This document shows positions 42,301 to 49,700 of a stretch of 64,000 nt of DNA, piece after piece (the stretch's first letter is position 1; every line of letters begins with the position of its first letter). The stretch is from Mycteria americana (Eukaryota; Chordata; Aves; Ciconiiformes; Ciconiidae). The notes under the pieces were generated by a model. It had not been told where the DNA came from. It searched no databases and saw nothing but the letters and a program-made list of their open reading frames with translations. The translations under genes and the position numbers were made by a program. Location of the stretch: contig NC_134383.1 of assembly GCF_035582795.1 (NCBI RefSeq), positions 1,309,501-1,373,500 on the forward strand, written 5' to 3'.

Positions 42301-42814
42301 ATCGCGGGCTGTCACATCGCATCGCGTCGCACCCCGTCGCCTCTCGCTCGGGGTGCCACGCGGCGCTGCCGCTCGCCGCGCCCAGCACCGGGGGGCTGCG
42401 TGCGCGGGGGCGCACGTGAGGCAGCACGAACCCCCTGCGCGGCCCCACCAGGACCTCCTACCCCGCACCGGGACGTCCTCTCGCTGGGGGACGGGAGGTA
42501 GCGATGCCATTGCTCCCTCCTGCACCCCGGGAAAAGAGGCACCGCCGTGGGCGGGCAGGGGAGCGGGCGTGCGGGCAGGGCTGGGTGCCCTCACGGGCAC
42601 CGGAGCCGCGCCGGGCCCGGCGGGGCAGGGTTCCCCCCGCCAGCGTTGCCGGCAGCCGCCTGCTCACCTGAGACCGAGAGCCTGGCTCCGTTGCTCTGCC
42701 GCGTCTCCCCACTGTACTTGTGCTTGGTGATACACCTGTAGGTGGACAAGGCATCTTCCTTCTGCACATCCGATATGTACAAACCTCCGTAAGAAGTAAT
42801 AAAAAACCTATTTT
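11915..42814 (-). CDS. DSCAML1: DSCAML1, Down syndrome cell adhesion molecule-like 1 (exons 4-33; 5' end outside window)
   Basis: Type I membrane, homophilic immunoglobulin-superfamily adhesion protein of neurons, used in self-avoidance and lamina-specific synaptic targeting, notably in retina. Thirty exons join without a frame error into about 1,872 codons. In order (residues from the window's first codon): end of Ig2 1-49; Ig3 50-142; Ig4 143-234; Ig5 235-333; Ig6 334-424; Ig7 425-517; Ig8 518-616; Ig9 617-715; FNIII-1 716-814; FNIII-2 815-918; FNIII-3 919-1019; FNIII-4 1020-1117; Ig10 1118-1211; FNIII-5 1212-1307; FNIII-6 1308-1403; membrane segment in 1404-1455; cytoplasmic tail to 1872. 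Each Ig has its Cys pair and core Trp. The ending [20 protein letters not shown]...YTLV marks DSCAML1 rather than DSCAM. With about 170 missing N-terminal residues the length fits the family (about 2,050). The YTLV end is a PDZ ligand. Confidence 0.97.
12854..13384. repeat. Purine (GA/GAAG)-rich tract with GTGAAGAG repeats
   Basis: Nearly pure A/G on the plus strand for about 530 nt, so C/U-rich in the DSCAML1 transcript. GTGAAGAG-like words recur at 13045, 13065, 13085, 13119, 13139, 13154, 13173, 13193, 13259 and 13277, about 20 nt apart in the densest part. This suggests a degenerate tandem array. Minus-strand open frames in it are Phe/Ser/Leu artefacts. Confidence 0.9.
13396..13416. repeat. 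(TTAG)n microsatellite
   Basis: About five units of TTAG directly after the purine tract. Confidence 0.9.
13706..14017 (-). CDS. DSCAML1: DSCAML1 exon 32: cytoplasmic tail
   Basis: 312 nt, phase 1 to 1. [20 protein letters not shown], an amphipathic acidic/basic stretch ([20 protein letters not shown]), then [14 protein letters not shown] and [10 protein letters not shown]. Donor GTACGT after A, so the next Ser codon is split. Confidence 0.97.
14018..14569 (-). other. DSCAML1: DSCAML1 intron 31
   Basis: GC-rich, 552 nt. Nothing further seen. Confidence 0.85.
14570..14764 (-). CDS. DSCAML1: DSCAML1 exon 31: cytoplasmic tail
   Basis: 195 nt, phase 1 to 1. [20 protein letters not shown], then [20 protein letters not shown] and [16 protein letters not shown]. 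Ser/Thr-rich with basic patches. Donor GTATGG, a weaker form than its neighbours. Confidence 0.96.
14765..15063 (-). other. DSCAML1: DSCAML1 intron 30
   Basis: GC-rich, 299 nt, with a short CCTGTGYCTGTGTCTGCG run at about 14980-15010. Nothing else seen. Confidence 0.85.
15064..15216 (-). CDS. DSCAML1: DSCAML1 exon 30: cytoplasmic tail
   Basis: 153 nt, phase 1 to 1. [20 protein letters not shown], then [20 protein letters not shown] and DMSDIRPGT. Donor GTAAGC. Strongly conserved in the family, no catalytic motif. Confidence 0.97.
15217..15597 (-). other. DSCAML1: DSCAML1 intron 29
   Basis: GC-rich, 381 nt. Nothing further seen. Confidence 0.85.
15598..15716 (-). CDS. DSCAML1: DSCAML1 exon 29: juxtamembrane cytoplasmic
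   Basis: 119 nt, phase 2 to 1. [20 protein letters not shown] with a Pro-rich turn, then [20 protein letters not shown]. Donor GTAAGC. Confidence 0.96.
15717..16033 (-). other. DSCAML1: DSCAML1 intron 28
   Basis: GC-rich, 317 nt, directly downstream of the 31-nt microexon. Nothing further recognised. Confidence 0.85.
16034..16064 (-). CDS. DSCAML1: DSCAML1 exon 28: 31-nt microexon
   Basis: 31 nt, phase 1 to 2, encoding [11 protein letters not shown] just inside the membrane. Acceptor CTCTTGCACAG, donor GTGGGT. The length is not a multiple of three. Skipping it together with exon 29 (119 nt) would keep frame. Confidence 0.93.
16195..16350 (-). CDS. DSCAML1: DSCAML1 exon 27: transmembrane segment
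   Basis: 156 nt, phase 1 to 1. Short extracellular stem [17 protein letters not shown], a membrane helix of about 21 residues ([20 protein letters not shown]), then a stop-transfer cluster [13 protein letters not shown]. This fixes the N-out, C-in topology. Confidence 0.97.
16440..16727 (-). CDS. DSCAML1: DSCAML1 exon 26: FNIII-6 (single exon)
   Basis: 288 nt, phase 1 to 1. [20 protein letters not shown], then [19 protein letters not shown] and [20 protein letters not shown]. The extra Cys pair in the F strand (ACNSAGC) and sequons NST and NET are visible. Confidence 0.97.
16759..16806. repeat. Three tandem 16-bp units in DSCAML1 intron 25
   Basis: GCGGAGAGGGGACGCC, GCGGAGAGGGGACACC and GCGGAGAGGGGACCCC in succession, differing at one position. 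They fill much of the 111-nt intron between exons 25 and 26. Confidence 0.92.
16839..17027 (-). CDS. DSCAML1: DSCAML1 exon 25: FNIII-5, second half
   Basis: 189 nt, phase 1 to 1. [20 protein letters not shown], then [19 protein letters not shown]. Donor GTGAGC. Confidence 0.97.
17028..18997 (-). other. DSCAML1: DSCAML1 intron 24
   Basis: 2 kb. The outer parts are GC/CpG-rich. An AT-rich island with TAATTA-type motifs at about 18296-18545 is a candidate regulatory element. Confidence 0.8.
18998..19096 (-). CDS. DSCAML1: DSCAML1 exon 24: FNIII-5, first half
   Basis: 99 nt, phase 1 to 1. [20 protein letters not shown] then [12 protein letters not shown]. Donor GTACGG, acceptor CTCCCTAG. Confidence 0.96.
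19343..19506 (-). CDS. DSCAML1: DSCAML1 exon 23: Ig10, second half
   Basis: 164 nt, phase 2 to 1. [20 protein letters not shown], second Cys in [14 protein letters not shown]. Donor GTGAGG. Confidence 0.96.
19610..19727 (-). CDS. DSCAML1: DSCAML1 exon 22: Ig10, first half
   Basis: 118 nt, phase 1 to 2. [20 protein letters not shown], Cys in [11 protein letters not shown], Trp in IKWTKD. Ig10 sits between FNIII-4 and FNIII-5, the hallmark order of the DSCAM family. Confidence 0.96.
19965..20118 (-). CDS. DSCAML1: DSCAML1 exon 21: FNIII-4, second half
   Basis: 154 nt, phase 0 to 1. [20 protein letters not shown], then [17 protein letters not shown] and [10 protein letters not shown]. Donor GTACGG. 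Confidence 0.97.
20119..21549 (-). other. DSCAML1: DSCAML1 intron 20
   Basis: GC-rich except for a sharply bounded AT-rich island at about 21025-21290. Confidence 0.8.
21550..21689 (-). CDS. DSCAML1: DSCAML1 exon 20: FNIII-4, first half
   Basis: 140 nt, phase 1 to 0. [20 protein letters not shown] then [20 protein letters not shown]. Ends SGQP before donor GTACGG. Confidence 0.96.
21690..22687 (-). other. DSCAML1: DSCAML1 intron 19
   Basis: GC/CpG-rich. Small AT-rich patches at 21925-21990 and 22120-22195. Nothing named. Confidence 0.75.
22688..22843 (-). CDS. DSCAML1: DSCAML1 exon 19: FNIII-3, second half
   Basis: 156 nt, phase 1 to 1. [20 protein letters not shown], then [18 protein letters not shown]. 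Donor read as A/GTGAGT, which makes the split codon Ile (ED-I-PGPP), where I recall Val in mammals. Confidence 0.95.
22916..23062 (-). CDS. DSCAML1: DSCAML1 exon 18: FNIII-3, first half
   Basis: 147 nt, phase 1 to 1. [20 protein letters not shown], then [20 protein letters not shown]. Donor GTGAGC. Confidence 0.97.
23063..24060 (-). other. DSCAML1: DSCAML1 intron 17
   Basis: Contains a 300-nt AT-rich island (about 23415-23760) between GC-rich flanks, a candidate conserved element. Confidence 0.8.
24061..24301 (-). CDS. DSCAML1: DSCAML1 exon 17: FNIII-2, remainder
   Basis: 241 nt, phase 0 to 1. [20 protein letters not shown], then [20 protein letters not shown] and [19 protein letters not shown]. 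Acceptor GTTCCTCAG, donor GTAAGG. Confidence 0.97.
24302..25234 (-). other. DSCAML1: DSCAML1 intron 16
   Basis: AT-rich island at about 24645-25010 with repeated ATCAATC and AATAAATCTGATT-type words. The rest is GC-rich. Confidence 0.75.
25235..25305 (-). CDS. DSCAML1: DSCAML1 exon 16: FNIII-2, first part
   Basis: 71 nt, phase 1 to 0. [20 protein letters not shown] then VTWK. Short exon for the A and B strands. Confidence 0.95.
25494..25661 (-). CDS. DSCAML1: DSCAML1 exon 15: FNIII-1, second half
   Basis: 168 nt, phase 1 to 1. [20 protein letters not shown], then [18 protein letters not shown], the Tyr-containing F strand and the G-strand lead-in. Confidence 0.97.
26085..26213 (-). CDS. DSCAML1: DSCAML1 exon 14: FNIII-1, first half
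   Basis: 129 nt, phase 1 to 1. [20 protein letters not shown], core Trp in LRWTQRFDG, then [13 protein letters not shown]. Typical A to C' strands of fibronectin type III. Confidence 0.96.
26327..26423 (-). CDS. DSCAML1: DSCAML1 exon 13: Ig9, second half
   Basis: 97 nt, phase 0 to 1. [20 protein letters not shown] with the second Ig9 Cys, then [12 protein letters not shown]. Acceptor TTCGTAG, donor GTGCTT. The RGD in it is a conserved turn; nothing shows integrin binding. Confidence 0.95.
26424..27085 (-). other. DSCAML1: DSCAML1 intron 12
   Basis: GC-rich, 662 nt. Nothing recognised. Confidence 0.8.
27086..27285 (-). CDS. DSCAML1: DSCAML1 exon 12: Ig9, first half
   Basis: 200 nt, phase 1 to 0. 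[19 protein letters not shown], Cys in ELNCTARGE, Trp in IIRWEKGD. Ends EVISTLK. Preceded by a 5 kb intron. Confidence 0.97.
27286..32332 (-). other. DSCAML1: DSCAML1 intron 11
   Basis: 5 kb alternating between AT-rich islands (about 27430-27720, 28255-28445, 29210-29345, 29925-30035, 30905-31195, 31790-32030) and CpG-dense blocks (about 28445-29190, 30040-30890). Contains the 28-bp duplication at 30793. No exon was seen. Confidence 0.75.
30793..30848. repeat. 28-bp tandem duplication in DSCAML1 intron 11
   Basis: Two adjacent copies (30793-30820 and 30821-30848) differing at one base. Each contains GCACCGGGGAAGGGG and GCGGCCGCG. Confidence 0.92.
32333..32509 (-). CDS. DSCAML1: DSCAML1 exon 11: Ig8, second half
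   Basis: 177 nt, phase 1 to 1. [19 protein letters not shown], sequon NSS, second Cys in [12 protein letters not shown]. Donor GTAAGT, acceptor CTCCTAG. Confidence 0.97.
32650..32769 (-). CDS. DSCAML1: DSCAML1 exon 10: Ig8, first half
   Basis: 120 nt, phase 1 to 1. [19 protein letters not shown], first Cys in VLNCSVDGY, Trp in VMWKHAKG. The domain is completed by exon 11. Confidence 0.96.
33044..33322 (-). CDS. DSCAML1: DSCAML1 exon 9: Ig7
   Basis: 279 nt, phase 1 to 1. Starts [18 protein letters not shown]. Cys in IPCVVSSG and [10 protein letters not shown], Trp in ITWRKDG. Ig7 is the homophilic-contact domain varied by alternative splicing in insect Dscam1. Here a single version is seen. 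Confidence 0.97.
33323..36638 (-). other. DSCAML1: DSCAML1 intron 8
   Basis: 3.3 kb. AT-rich islands at about 33650-33890 and 34195-34240 (the second a dense TAATTA cluster), 35840-35960 and 36150-36370. Otherwise GC-rich. Confidence 0.75.
36639..36911 (-). CDS. DSCAML1: DSCAML1 exon 8: Ig6
   Basis: 273 nt, phase 1 to 1. Starts [17 protein letters not shown]. Cys in FINCRVIGY and GEYLCSVLI, Trp in IKWYKDS. N-glycosylation sequon NIT near the start. Donor GTAAGC. Confidence 0.97.
36912..38925 (-). other. DSCAML1: DSCAML1 intron 7
   Basis: 2 kb. CpG-rich near 37080-37450, more AT-rich at 37640-38420. No repeat or exon recognised. Confidence 0.75.
38926..39222 (-). CDS. DSCAML1: DSCAML1 exon 7: Ig5
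   Basis: 297 nt, phase 1 to 1. Starts [19 protein letters not shown]. Cys in FSLMCAAKG and GVYRCTARN, Trp in VTWALDD. Ends INVR before a GTGCC donor, with the next Gly codon split. Confidence 0.97.
39223..39791 (-). other. DSCAML1: DSCAML1 intron 6
   Basis: GC-rich, 569 nt. Nothing recognised. Confidence 0.8.
39792..40067 (-). CDS. DSCAML1: DSCAML1 exon 6: Ig4
   Basis: 276 nt, phase 1 to 1. Starts [15 protein letters not shown]. Cys in VILSCALSG and GAYQCFATR, Trp in VIRWYRNTD. The inter-strand loop [13 protein letters not shown] is less conserved in the family than the flanking strands. Confidence 0.97.
40068..41000 (-). other. DSCAML1: DSCAML1 intron 5
   Basis: GC-rich left half. AT-rich right part with a short degenerate tandem repeat at 40883-40932. 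Confidence 0.75.
40883..40932. repeat. Degenerate tandem repeat, about 18 bp
   Basis: AAGGCTTCGTATTTATAA, AAGGCTTTATATTTCAG and AAGGCTTTATCAAG in succession, all starting AAGGCTT. Confidence 0.7.
41001..41279 (-). CDS. DSCAML1: DSCAML1 exon 5: Ig3
   Basis: 279 nt, phase 1 to 1, a whole Ig domain in one exon. Cys pair in VELPCIASG and GTYICEVTN, core Trp in VRWIKDG. Begins at [13 protein letters not shown]. Donor GTGAGAG, acceptor GAACCCAG. Confidence 0.97.
41280..42667 (-). other. DSCAML1: DSCAML1 intron 4
   Basis: 1.4 kb. AT-rich island at about 41630-41840. Short CATCGCGTCGC-type repeats at 42275-42345. Confidence 0.75.
42275..42345. repeat. Short (CACATCGCG)-type repeats
   Basis: GTCACATCGCGTCAGG, CTCACATCGCGGGC, TGTCACATCGCATCGCGTCGC follow one another: a small degenerate array of CACATCGC. 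Confidence 0.7.
42668..42814 (-). CDS. DSCAML1: DSCAML1 exon 4: second half of Ig2
   Basis: 147 nt, phase 1 to 1. Encodes [17 protein letters not shown], then the second Ig2 Cys in [20 protein letters not shown]. Acceptor CTGTCTCCAG on the minus strand, donor GTGAGC. It is the most 5' exon found. Its start is in mid-domain, so at least three exons (signal peptide, Ig1, first half of Ig2) must lie further right. Confidence 0.95.
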
Positions 42815-43363
42815 CTGGAGACAGAAAGGGAGGAGAAGGGTGAGCAGACCCCAACCCAGCACGTCATCTCCCAGGCTCTCGGCACCGGGGTCGGGCAGAG
42901 CCCCCGCGCTCCGGGCGGGCACCAGAGCTGCGGACAGGAGCCGGGCAGGCAAAGCGGGTCCTTCCGCCACCTCCCGACACCCCGACTGCGCTGGGGTGCA
43001 ACCTCTGGCTTCGCCTTCTGAAGTTTCAGGCAGGCTGGCAAAGTCGGGCCAAACCGGGCGAGCAGCAGCACTTGCCTTAGCAGCCGTGGGCGTGCAGCAG
43101 CAGCAGCCCCCGTGGGTGCGCAACGGCCTGCCTCCCGCGGCAGCGCTCATCCTGCCGCACACGCACCCGCCCGGGCGCAAAGACGGGCTCGGGGGGTCCT
43201 TGCACGCGCCGGCGCTCCCCAGGGGTCGGATTCAGGGGACTGAGCCGAGGCAGCCGGCCGGCAGCCCTCTCCCCTCCCTGCCCCGGCCGGCCGTCGCAAC
43301 GAGCTCTAGGCTGGCCGCGGAGTCGCGGCAACGTGGTGGCTGCGGAGGGCGAGGAGGGCGCGT

Positions 43364-43395
43364 GGCACGATGCTCCGCCGGCACGATGCTCCGCC
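43364..43395. repeat. 16-bp tandem duplication
   Basis: GGCACGATGCTCCGCC occurs twice head to tail (43364-43379 and 43380-43395), in the long DSCAML1 intron. Confidence 0.92.
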
Positions 43396-45712
43396 GCACC
43401 ACCACGTCGCCGCGCGCTGCATAGCAACGCGGCAATTAAAAGTGAATCCGTCCCGCTGAGTTAATCATTAGCTTAACTTACTTAGAAGCGTGTGAAAACA
43501 AATAAGGGCTTGAGCTGATATTTGAGCGCTGGGGGAGCGTGGCAGGAGAGCCGGCAGGGCAGCACAGCCCCGGGCAGCGCTGCCGGAGCAGCCCCCTCCA
43601 GCCAGCAGGTTTCGGAGCCTGGCGCGCACCAGGGCGCGCGGGGAAAGAAGTCTTCGACTCGCTCGTGAAGCTGGCCCGACCCCTCTAATTCATCACGAAC
43701 GTTACCGGTAATTACCAGGAATAGAGAGACCTGCGCTGCGGTGCAATTTAGCGGCTACGCGGAGGGCAGGGTAAGCGGAGGCGCTGGAGAGAAGCTCCCC
43801 TGCCCACCTGGAAAACCGCCTTCCCTGCCCCGCTGCCCGTGCTAACGGCGAAGGAGCCTTTGACCCCAGTTTCCGTGGGGCCTTTGGGGTTTACCGCAGC
43901 GCCAGCCGCCACCGAGCCTCAGCTGGGACGGGGGGGTCCATCTGCTCGGCTGCGCCGTGTTCCAGCCAAACCACCCCCCGCCAAGCACAGCAAATGCAGG
44001 GAAGCAGACGGTAATCAGTAGAGCTGAAGGTGCAGGGTTGAAACCTTTAAACCCAGCCTTTAAAGCAGCAATGGCCGCAAACGGCTCCTTCAAGCCCCGC
44101 ACCACGCTCGGTACACCAGGACCTAGCTGCGGAGGAGAATCAACTGTTTTTTCTTCCAGCACCTTTTGGAAGCACCTGGATGTTCTCGGTTCAGGTGGAG
44201 GAAAGCGCCGTGGTTGAACCCGTAAGAGCAGGAGAAGCACGGGTGGAAGCGGGGAATTAAAGGCACACGCTGCCCGAGCGGCCTGGCTCCCCCCTCCCGG
44301 GGCAGAACTGCAGCAGCCTCTCCCTGCCCACAGCGGCAGCGCTCGGGGCGACGCACTGACAGAAAACGGGCTCTTCACCCAGGGAACCGGAGCACGTCCC
44401 CAGCGTGAGCCACGGCGATGGCAGCCCTGAGCTCTGCTGGCGCGACCCCGTTCCAGCTGCAGCTTAGCTCCACGTGCGTATTTGTCTCCGATTGCTCGAC
44501 GTGAGAGCGTTAGGGACTCTAAACAGCAAAGAAACAGCAACCTTAATAAAACGCGACCCTGGCTGCGGTGACCAGGAGGCAGAGGCGACCGCCGGGCTGG
44601 CAGCCCCGTGCAGATTCTCCCGGAGGCAGCGGGAGCACGGGCAGGCAGCCCCACAGGGTGCCACGGGCACCGGGGCGGCCGTCCCCGCGCCCCACGCCAC
44701 CGCAGCAGCACGGCACCCGCGTCTCCGGCCCCGCTGGGAGCGGGCAGGGGCTCCCCAGCCAAAACCCGGGGCGCGGATTTTGGCTCCGCGCTAGAGCACG
44801 GCAAGGCCAGCGCAGCAGCACGCGCGCTGCACCGGTACCCAACCGGGAGCAAAGGCGCGGCGGCGCGAGGCTCGCGCTCCGCGCTGCCGACCGGAGGCGC
44901 CGAGGGATTCGTACAAACCTCCGTAAAAGGGAAGGGGGGAGCAGTCCCGCAAGTGCAACTGAAATAACATGCAAATCAAACATTAATTTTGCATCTCCCA
45001 TCAAACCAGTAAGCGAAGGTCGTTGGCTGCACTGGAATTTGAGGGGGGGGAGCCCGTTTCCACGGTAACAGGGGCTGTATTTTGCAAAGCGCTCGGCAGC
45101 CCCAACCGGCCTCCCCCTCCCCGCACGCTGGCACGCGCTCGTCCGCGCCCGGTTAACCGCAGCCCCGTTCGCAGGCACGCTCTGCTCCTCCTCTGGAAAC
45201 AAAGCCTCGCAAGAGCCGGAGCGGCGCACCAGGAGCCAGCGGAGGAGCGGACAGCAGCGGGGCTGCGTCCCCCCGGGGCCCGCGGCAGCGGCGGCAGGGC
45301 CCGGCGGAGCCAAGCTCCCGCCTGCGGCGAGGCGAAGGGGAGCAGAGCCCCAGGCTCCCGCCCAGGCAGCGGGAGACGAGGAGGAGGAGGAGAGCGACAC
45401 GCGGGAGCGGGCAGGGCGAGAGCGTCGCTGAGCGGGGCTGCAAAGCAAGCCCTGCCTGCACCTACCGCCCTCGGCCCCCCGCCGGCTGGAGCTCCCGGCT
45501 GTCGAGGCCCGCGCGCCCGAGATCAAGCCTCCGAGCCAGGGCTCGAGCCAGAGCCTCAGCCCCCGAGACAGGAACGGGCAGGAAAGCTGCAGGTTTTAGT
45601 ATCCACCTCTCTACCGTGCAGCAGCGGGAGGCATCTGCCCCCTCGCAAGCCGCAGCTTTGAAGATGCCATTACGTTAACTGTAAGGTCCACGACCTGACA
45701 GCACGGCTTCCG

Positions 45713-45738
45713 TTTTTTTTGTTTTTTTTTTTTTTTTT
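45713..45738. repeat. Poly-T tract
   Basis: TTTTTTTTG followed by about 17 T. No flanking duplication or LINE/SINE sequence was recognised next to it. Confidence 0.9.
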
Positions 45739-46776
45739 CCCAAAAAGGGACAAGTAACTCCATCGAGGAGCGTTACACTGGTTCAAGGGAGAGATGCAGG
45801 GCAATAATTGATGCAAACGGCTCCGACAGAGACCTCACCAAAGTGACTTATCGCCGAGTTTGCTAGCGAGATTAACATCGAAGGTCGCTGAATAAAATCA
45901 CATCTTTCTGCCTGCCAGGAGGTGGAAAAGCTTTACGGGAAGCAGAGGATTAAGTACAGCCGCGGCCAGACTGGAGCGACGCGCCTCTAATAACTCTTCC
46001 AGCCAGACTTGAGCCGCTGCCTCTGGAAGCCCCCCGCGCCCGTCTCGCCCGCCCCCGCGAGAGAGGAGCGGGGCAGCCGAGAGCCCCGCCAGCCCCCGGG
46101 AGCTTGCCCCCCACCCAGGGAACAGCACGAGGGCGAGAGGGGGCTCTCCTGCACGGCACGCGTTAGGAGGGACTCTGGCCGGGTACGGGCGCGCACACGT
46201 ATTCGCTGTGACCAGAATCCTCGCCCGCATCCCGCTGCCTGTGGTGGCCATGAAACTCCCGCATCGGTCCCAAGGGCCTTCCAATTTCAAGAGAAAAATC
46301 ACAGTCGATATAGGTTACCAGCTACTGCTCCATCCAATATAGATTTATAAAAACAACGGGGTCAGGGCTTCAGGAGAGAGCGCATTTTATAGTTCATAAG
46401 ACTAATGAGATAACTTTCCCTTGGTACTCCGGGGCCGATATTTCCTTACACAGTCTATTTTAACTGCTAGAGAATCAATAGGTGCCAGCGTTTATGAATT
46501 AGCCATACTTTGAGCATACGCATCCCAAGGCATCCCGGACAAATCCAATAACTGCTTGGTGCTATTTCTGGCCACGTTTAAAGCGACAAACGCCTCCCCG
46601 GGGGGAAGGCACGGAGGGGGAAGCCCCAAAGAACAAAGCCGGTGATTTTCCGCCGCTGCCGTAACAGCACTCTGCTACTGCGGCTGCTGGCGCAGGAGGC
46701 CGCTTGCCCGGCACGGGGCTTGCTCCCCGGGGCGGGCCAGCAAACCCAGCCAGCAGGGAAACTCCTGCCCACCACC

Positions 46777-46797
46777 GCGGCACGGCACGGCACGGCC
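46777..46797. repeat. (GGCAC)n short repeat
   Basis: GCGGCACGGCACGGCACGGC, about three and a half pentamer units. Confidence 0.85.
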
Positions 46798-49700
46798 CCA
46801 CTCGCCACGTCTCTCCGCCAGCTGCCGGATGGATTGCAGGCACCCCCCTCCCCAAGACGGCCGGAGCGGTGGGACGCAGCGCCCAGCCGGGGCGGGGGAC
46901 GCGGGCAGAGGAGCGGGCTGGCAGGCAGCGGCCGCGCACCAGAGCTGCCTTTCATCTCAGCAGGCTGAGCCCGGCTCCGTGCCGCAGCAAATGCCGAAAG
47001 CAGAGGGGGCCCGGATTGGGCGCCAAGATTAAAGATCCATCCATCCATCCCAGAGATGTTAAAGAGGAACCGCGACTCGAGCGCAATGCAAATTTAATAA
47101 GAGCCGCACGATATCTGACAGATTTATTTACATGTTTGCCTGCAGTCAGGATCCCAGGGGAGGTGTAAGGCAGTCACCGCTCCCCAGCCCGTTCAAAGGC
47201 AGCACATCTCTCCCGCGCAGCCGAGCCGCCGCGCGCCCAGCCCAACGCTCCCGCCTGGAAGGTTCGCGGGCATCTGTGACACAACCGACGCCAGCTGAGC
47301 AAGCGGGTCAGGCTTTGCACAAAGGGCTCCCTCTCCGCTCTCTCCTCCTCCTCCTCCTCGGTGCAGGAGGAGCGGCCCTCCGCCTGAAGGGAGCACCGAG
47401 CCCCAGAAGCCTCCTCCCGAGGAGCTGCGGTAGCTGCGTCCACGGCAGTCCCTGCCGTGCCGCGTCCCGGGGAGGGCAGGGCGCGGGCGGCTGCCCGTTC
47501 CCAGGCCCTGCCCGCGCTGCCCTTTGCCCCGGGGAGCTGCCTGCAGCCTGCTGCCTGCTCCTGCGGGCACCGGGGGCTTTGCCAGGGGCCTCCCCGTGCA
47601 GGCCTAGGGATCCAGAAACGAACGCAGCCCCGACGGAAGCCCTTTCCCGCGGCGGGCAGGCACGGGCAGGAACGCCAGCCTGCCGCTGCTGGAGGCTGCG
47701 GAGCCAGAGGGGGGGAGACGGCAGAGGAGGGGTGGAAGTCGGGCAGTCGTGACGGGCTTTCCGCCTCCCCTCCTTAATCGCCTTTATAAGCACGGCTCCT
47801 TCTCCTCCCGTTACAGGATTAACACCCATCTCTCATTCTCCTCTTGCAACAAGATTTTATTTCTAATTACGCTGTAATAAAACCGGGCGCGCTCCCAGGG
47901 CTTCTTCCAAATGACTTGTCGACACTAGGCGAGATTGGATCCCACTCGGGCCCCTTGCCGGCGCCTCTGCCTGACGTTCATTAGGCATGCATGAGGGAGA
48001 GGTTTTTAGAATGGAATTGCATTTAAATGGCTTTTCTGAGAGGGAGAGATGAAACAAAAAGGAGAGAGAGAGAAGCAAAAAGCAGACGAGGTTTAAAAGG
48101 AGGATGTCACTGTCATCTCCCTGTCACACTGCTGCCCGGCAGCCGCGCTGCCAGGTCCCCGCTCCCGGGCGCCCCAAGGCCCCGGCTGCGGCTGGGCGCA
48201 GGGCAGGGACGAGCCCTCTGCCCGCGCGGAGCAGCCGGGGCACGGGGCCTGCCCTCTGCTCGCTCAGCCCCTGGCAGAGCCCACCCCACGCGCGGCAGAG
48301 CTGCCGCTCAGCAGCGGATCCTTTTCCGGTGAATTAGCTCCTGACGCGTTACAGAATTACCTGCAGACCCCCAGCCTGCCGGCGACAAGTCAACAAATGC
48401 AAAAGGAGACGCCGTGGGTTTTTCCGAGCGTCGAGTCTGGCTCTGACCACCGTATTCACAGCCTGGAGAGAGCCGGTGGTGCGGCGGCGTACAAACACCC
48501 TCCGCAAACGACCGTAGAGAGGAGTTAACCGCAGCCTCCGGCTGGCGGCTGCCGCATTTCAGCTCCCGCCCGGGACGCGGCTCTGCAGCCGGCGTGCACG
48601 AAGGTGCCCGGCTCCCGGGCCCTCTCCTCTCCCCCACGGCAGAGACCGCCTGCAAGAGGACGGCAGCCAGGGGCACGCAGCGCCGAGCGTCTCCACCCTG
48701 CCCTGCAGAGACGGGGTGCCCGGGGAGGGCACCGGGGTCTCCCTCGCTGCAGGGGCCCTGGGCTGGGCCATCACCCCGGCCGAGGGGCACCGACGGCAGC
48801 TGCCGTGACGGCGGCCAGCTTTACCGGCAGAAACGGCCTCCGGAGCCGAGGATTTTCCTGGCAGGGCTTAGGAAAGCACGCGCCGAAACAAACAGGGGAT
48901 CGGTAAACTCAGGTGTTCGTATCGGCAATCCTGCTGCCCGCAGGCGGGGAGCGAGCAGCCAGCACGTGGCTCGCACGCGCGCCGAGCAGAGCACCGGCAG
49001 CACCGCGGCCAGGCCCGCCCTTTCCAGACCTGGCGGCTCTCACCGGCTGCTCGGGTGCAATCCCCACTGCAAAAATCAACCCCCAGCAGCATGACAAGGA
49101 GTTTCCAACCAAGCAGAGGAAGTTAAGCTGTTCGCGGACGCTCACATCGCAGGCAGCGAAAGCCGGTGAATACATTACTGCCTTCGCGGGGAATCTGCCG
49201 GGTGGGAATCACCTTCTTAAAGCTCCCCCCACGCAGTGCCCCTGCTCTCCCTGTCCTGACGTACACGTTATCTCCCGAAATCTTACAGTCCACGTAACAA
49301 TTAGCATCCCTGTCACTTCGCTCTCGGTGCCATGGCTTCACCGTCTGCGTTTCTCTCTCTCTGGGCAACGAAGGCATAAGCGACGTTCTGATTTTGTGCA
49401 CGGGAAGCTTTTTGGGAGGGAAAGCAAAAGGCTGCGTTTCAGAGCTGCCAACGCAACCCAGGTAGGCGCTTAAGGAAATCACAAACGTTAATTGCATTTC
49501 ACCGGAGAGAATGAAAAATGTTGCCGTGACCGTACTATGTCATACCCGTGTCGTGCCCACCGCACCCCGAGCAGCGGCTCCAGACGTTCTCCTTCTCCAC
49601 TTGACTCACTGGCAGCGGCTGTTGCCGCTACCTGGGCGCCGCTTCCCCGATACGGGCTCGCAAGTCGGCAAACTTGGGAAAACAGATGTTAAGAAAGATC

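Noticed and set aside
42275-42345. Possible CRISPR-like array of CACATCGCG words
   Set aside because: Units are too short and irregular and have no spacers; the genome is vertebrate.
11915-42814. Assignment to DSCAM rather than DSCAML1
   Set aside because: The tail ([27 protein letters not shown]) and the exon 32 sequence fit DSCAML1; DSCAM has a different end to the tail before YTLV.
43842-44852. 336-codon minus-strand open frame in intron 3
   Set aside because: Same composition effect; no recognisable motif, initiation context or splice pairing.
44915-44935. Sixteen-base match (GTACAAACCTCCGTAA) to part of DSCAML1 exon 4, suggesting a duplicated Ig2 half-exon
   Set aside because: Similarity stops on both sides, there is no open Ig-like frame around it, and one such match is expected by chance in a window this size.
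45713-45738. Poly-T tract as the tail of a retrocopy
   Set aside because: No neighbouring gene-like or LINE sequence and no target-site duplication was seen.
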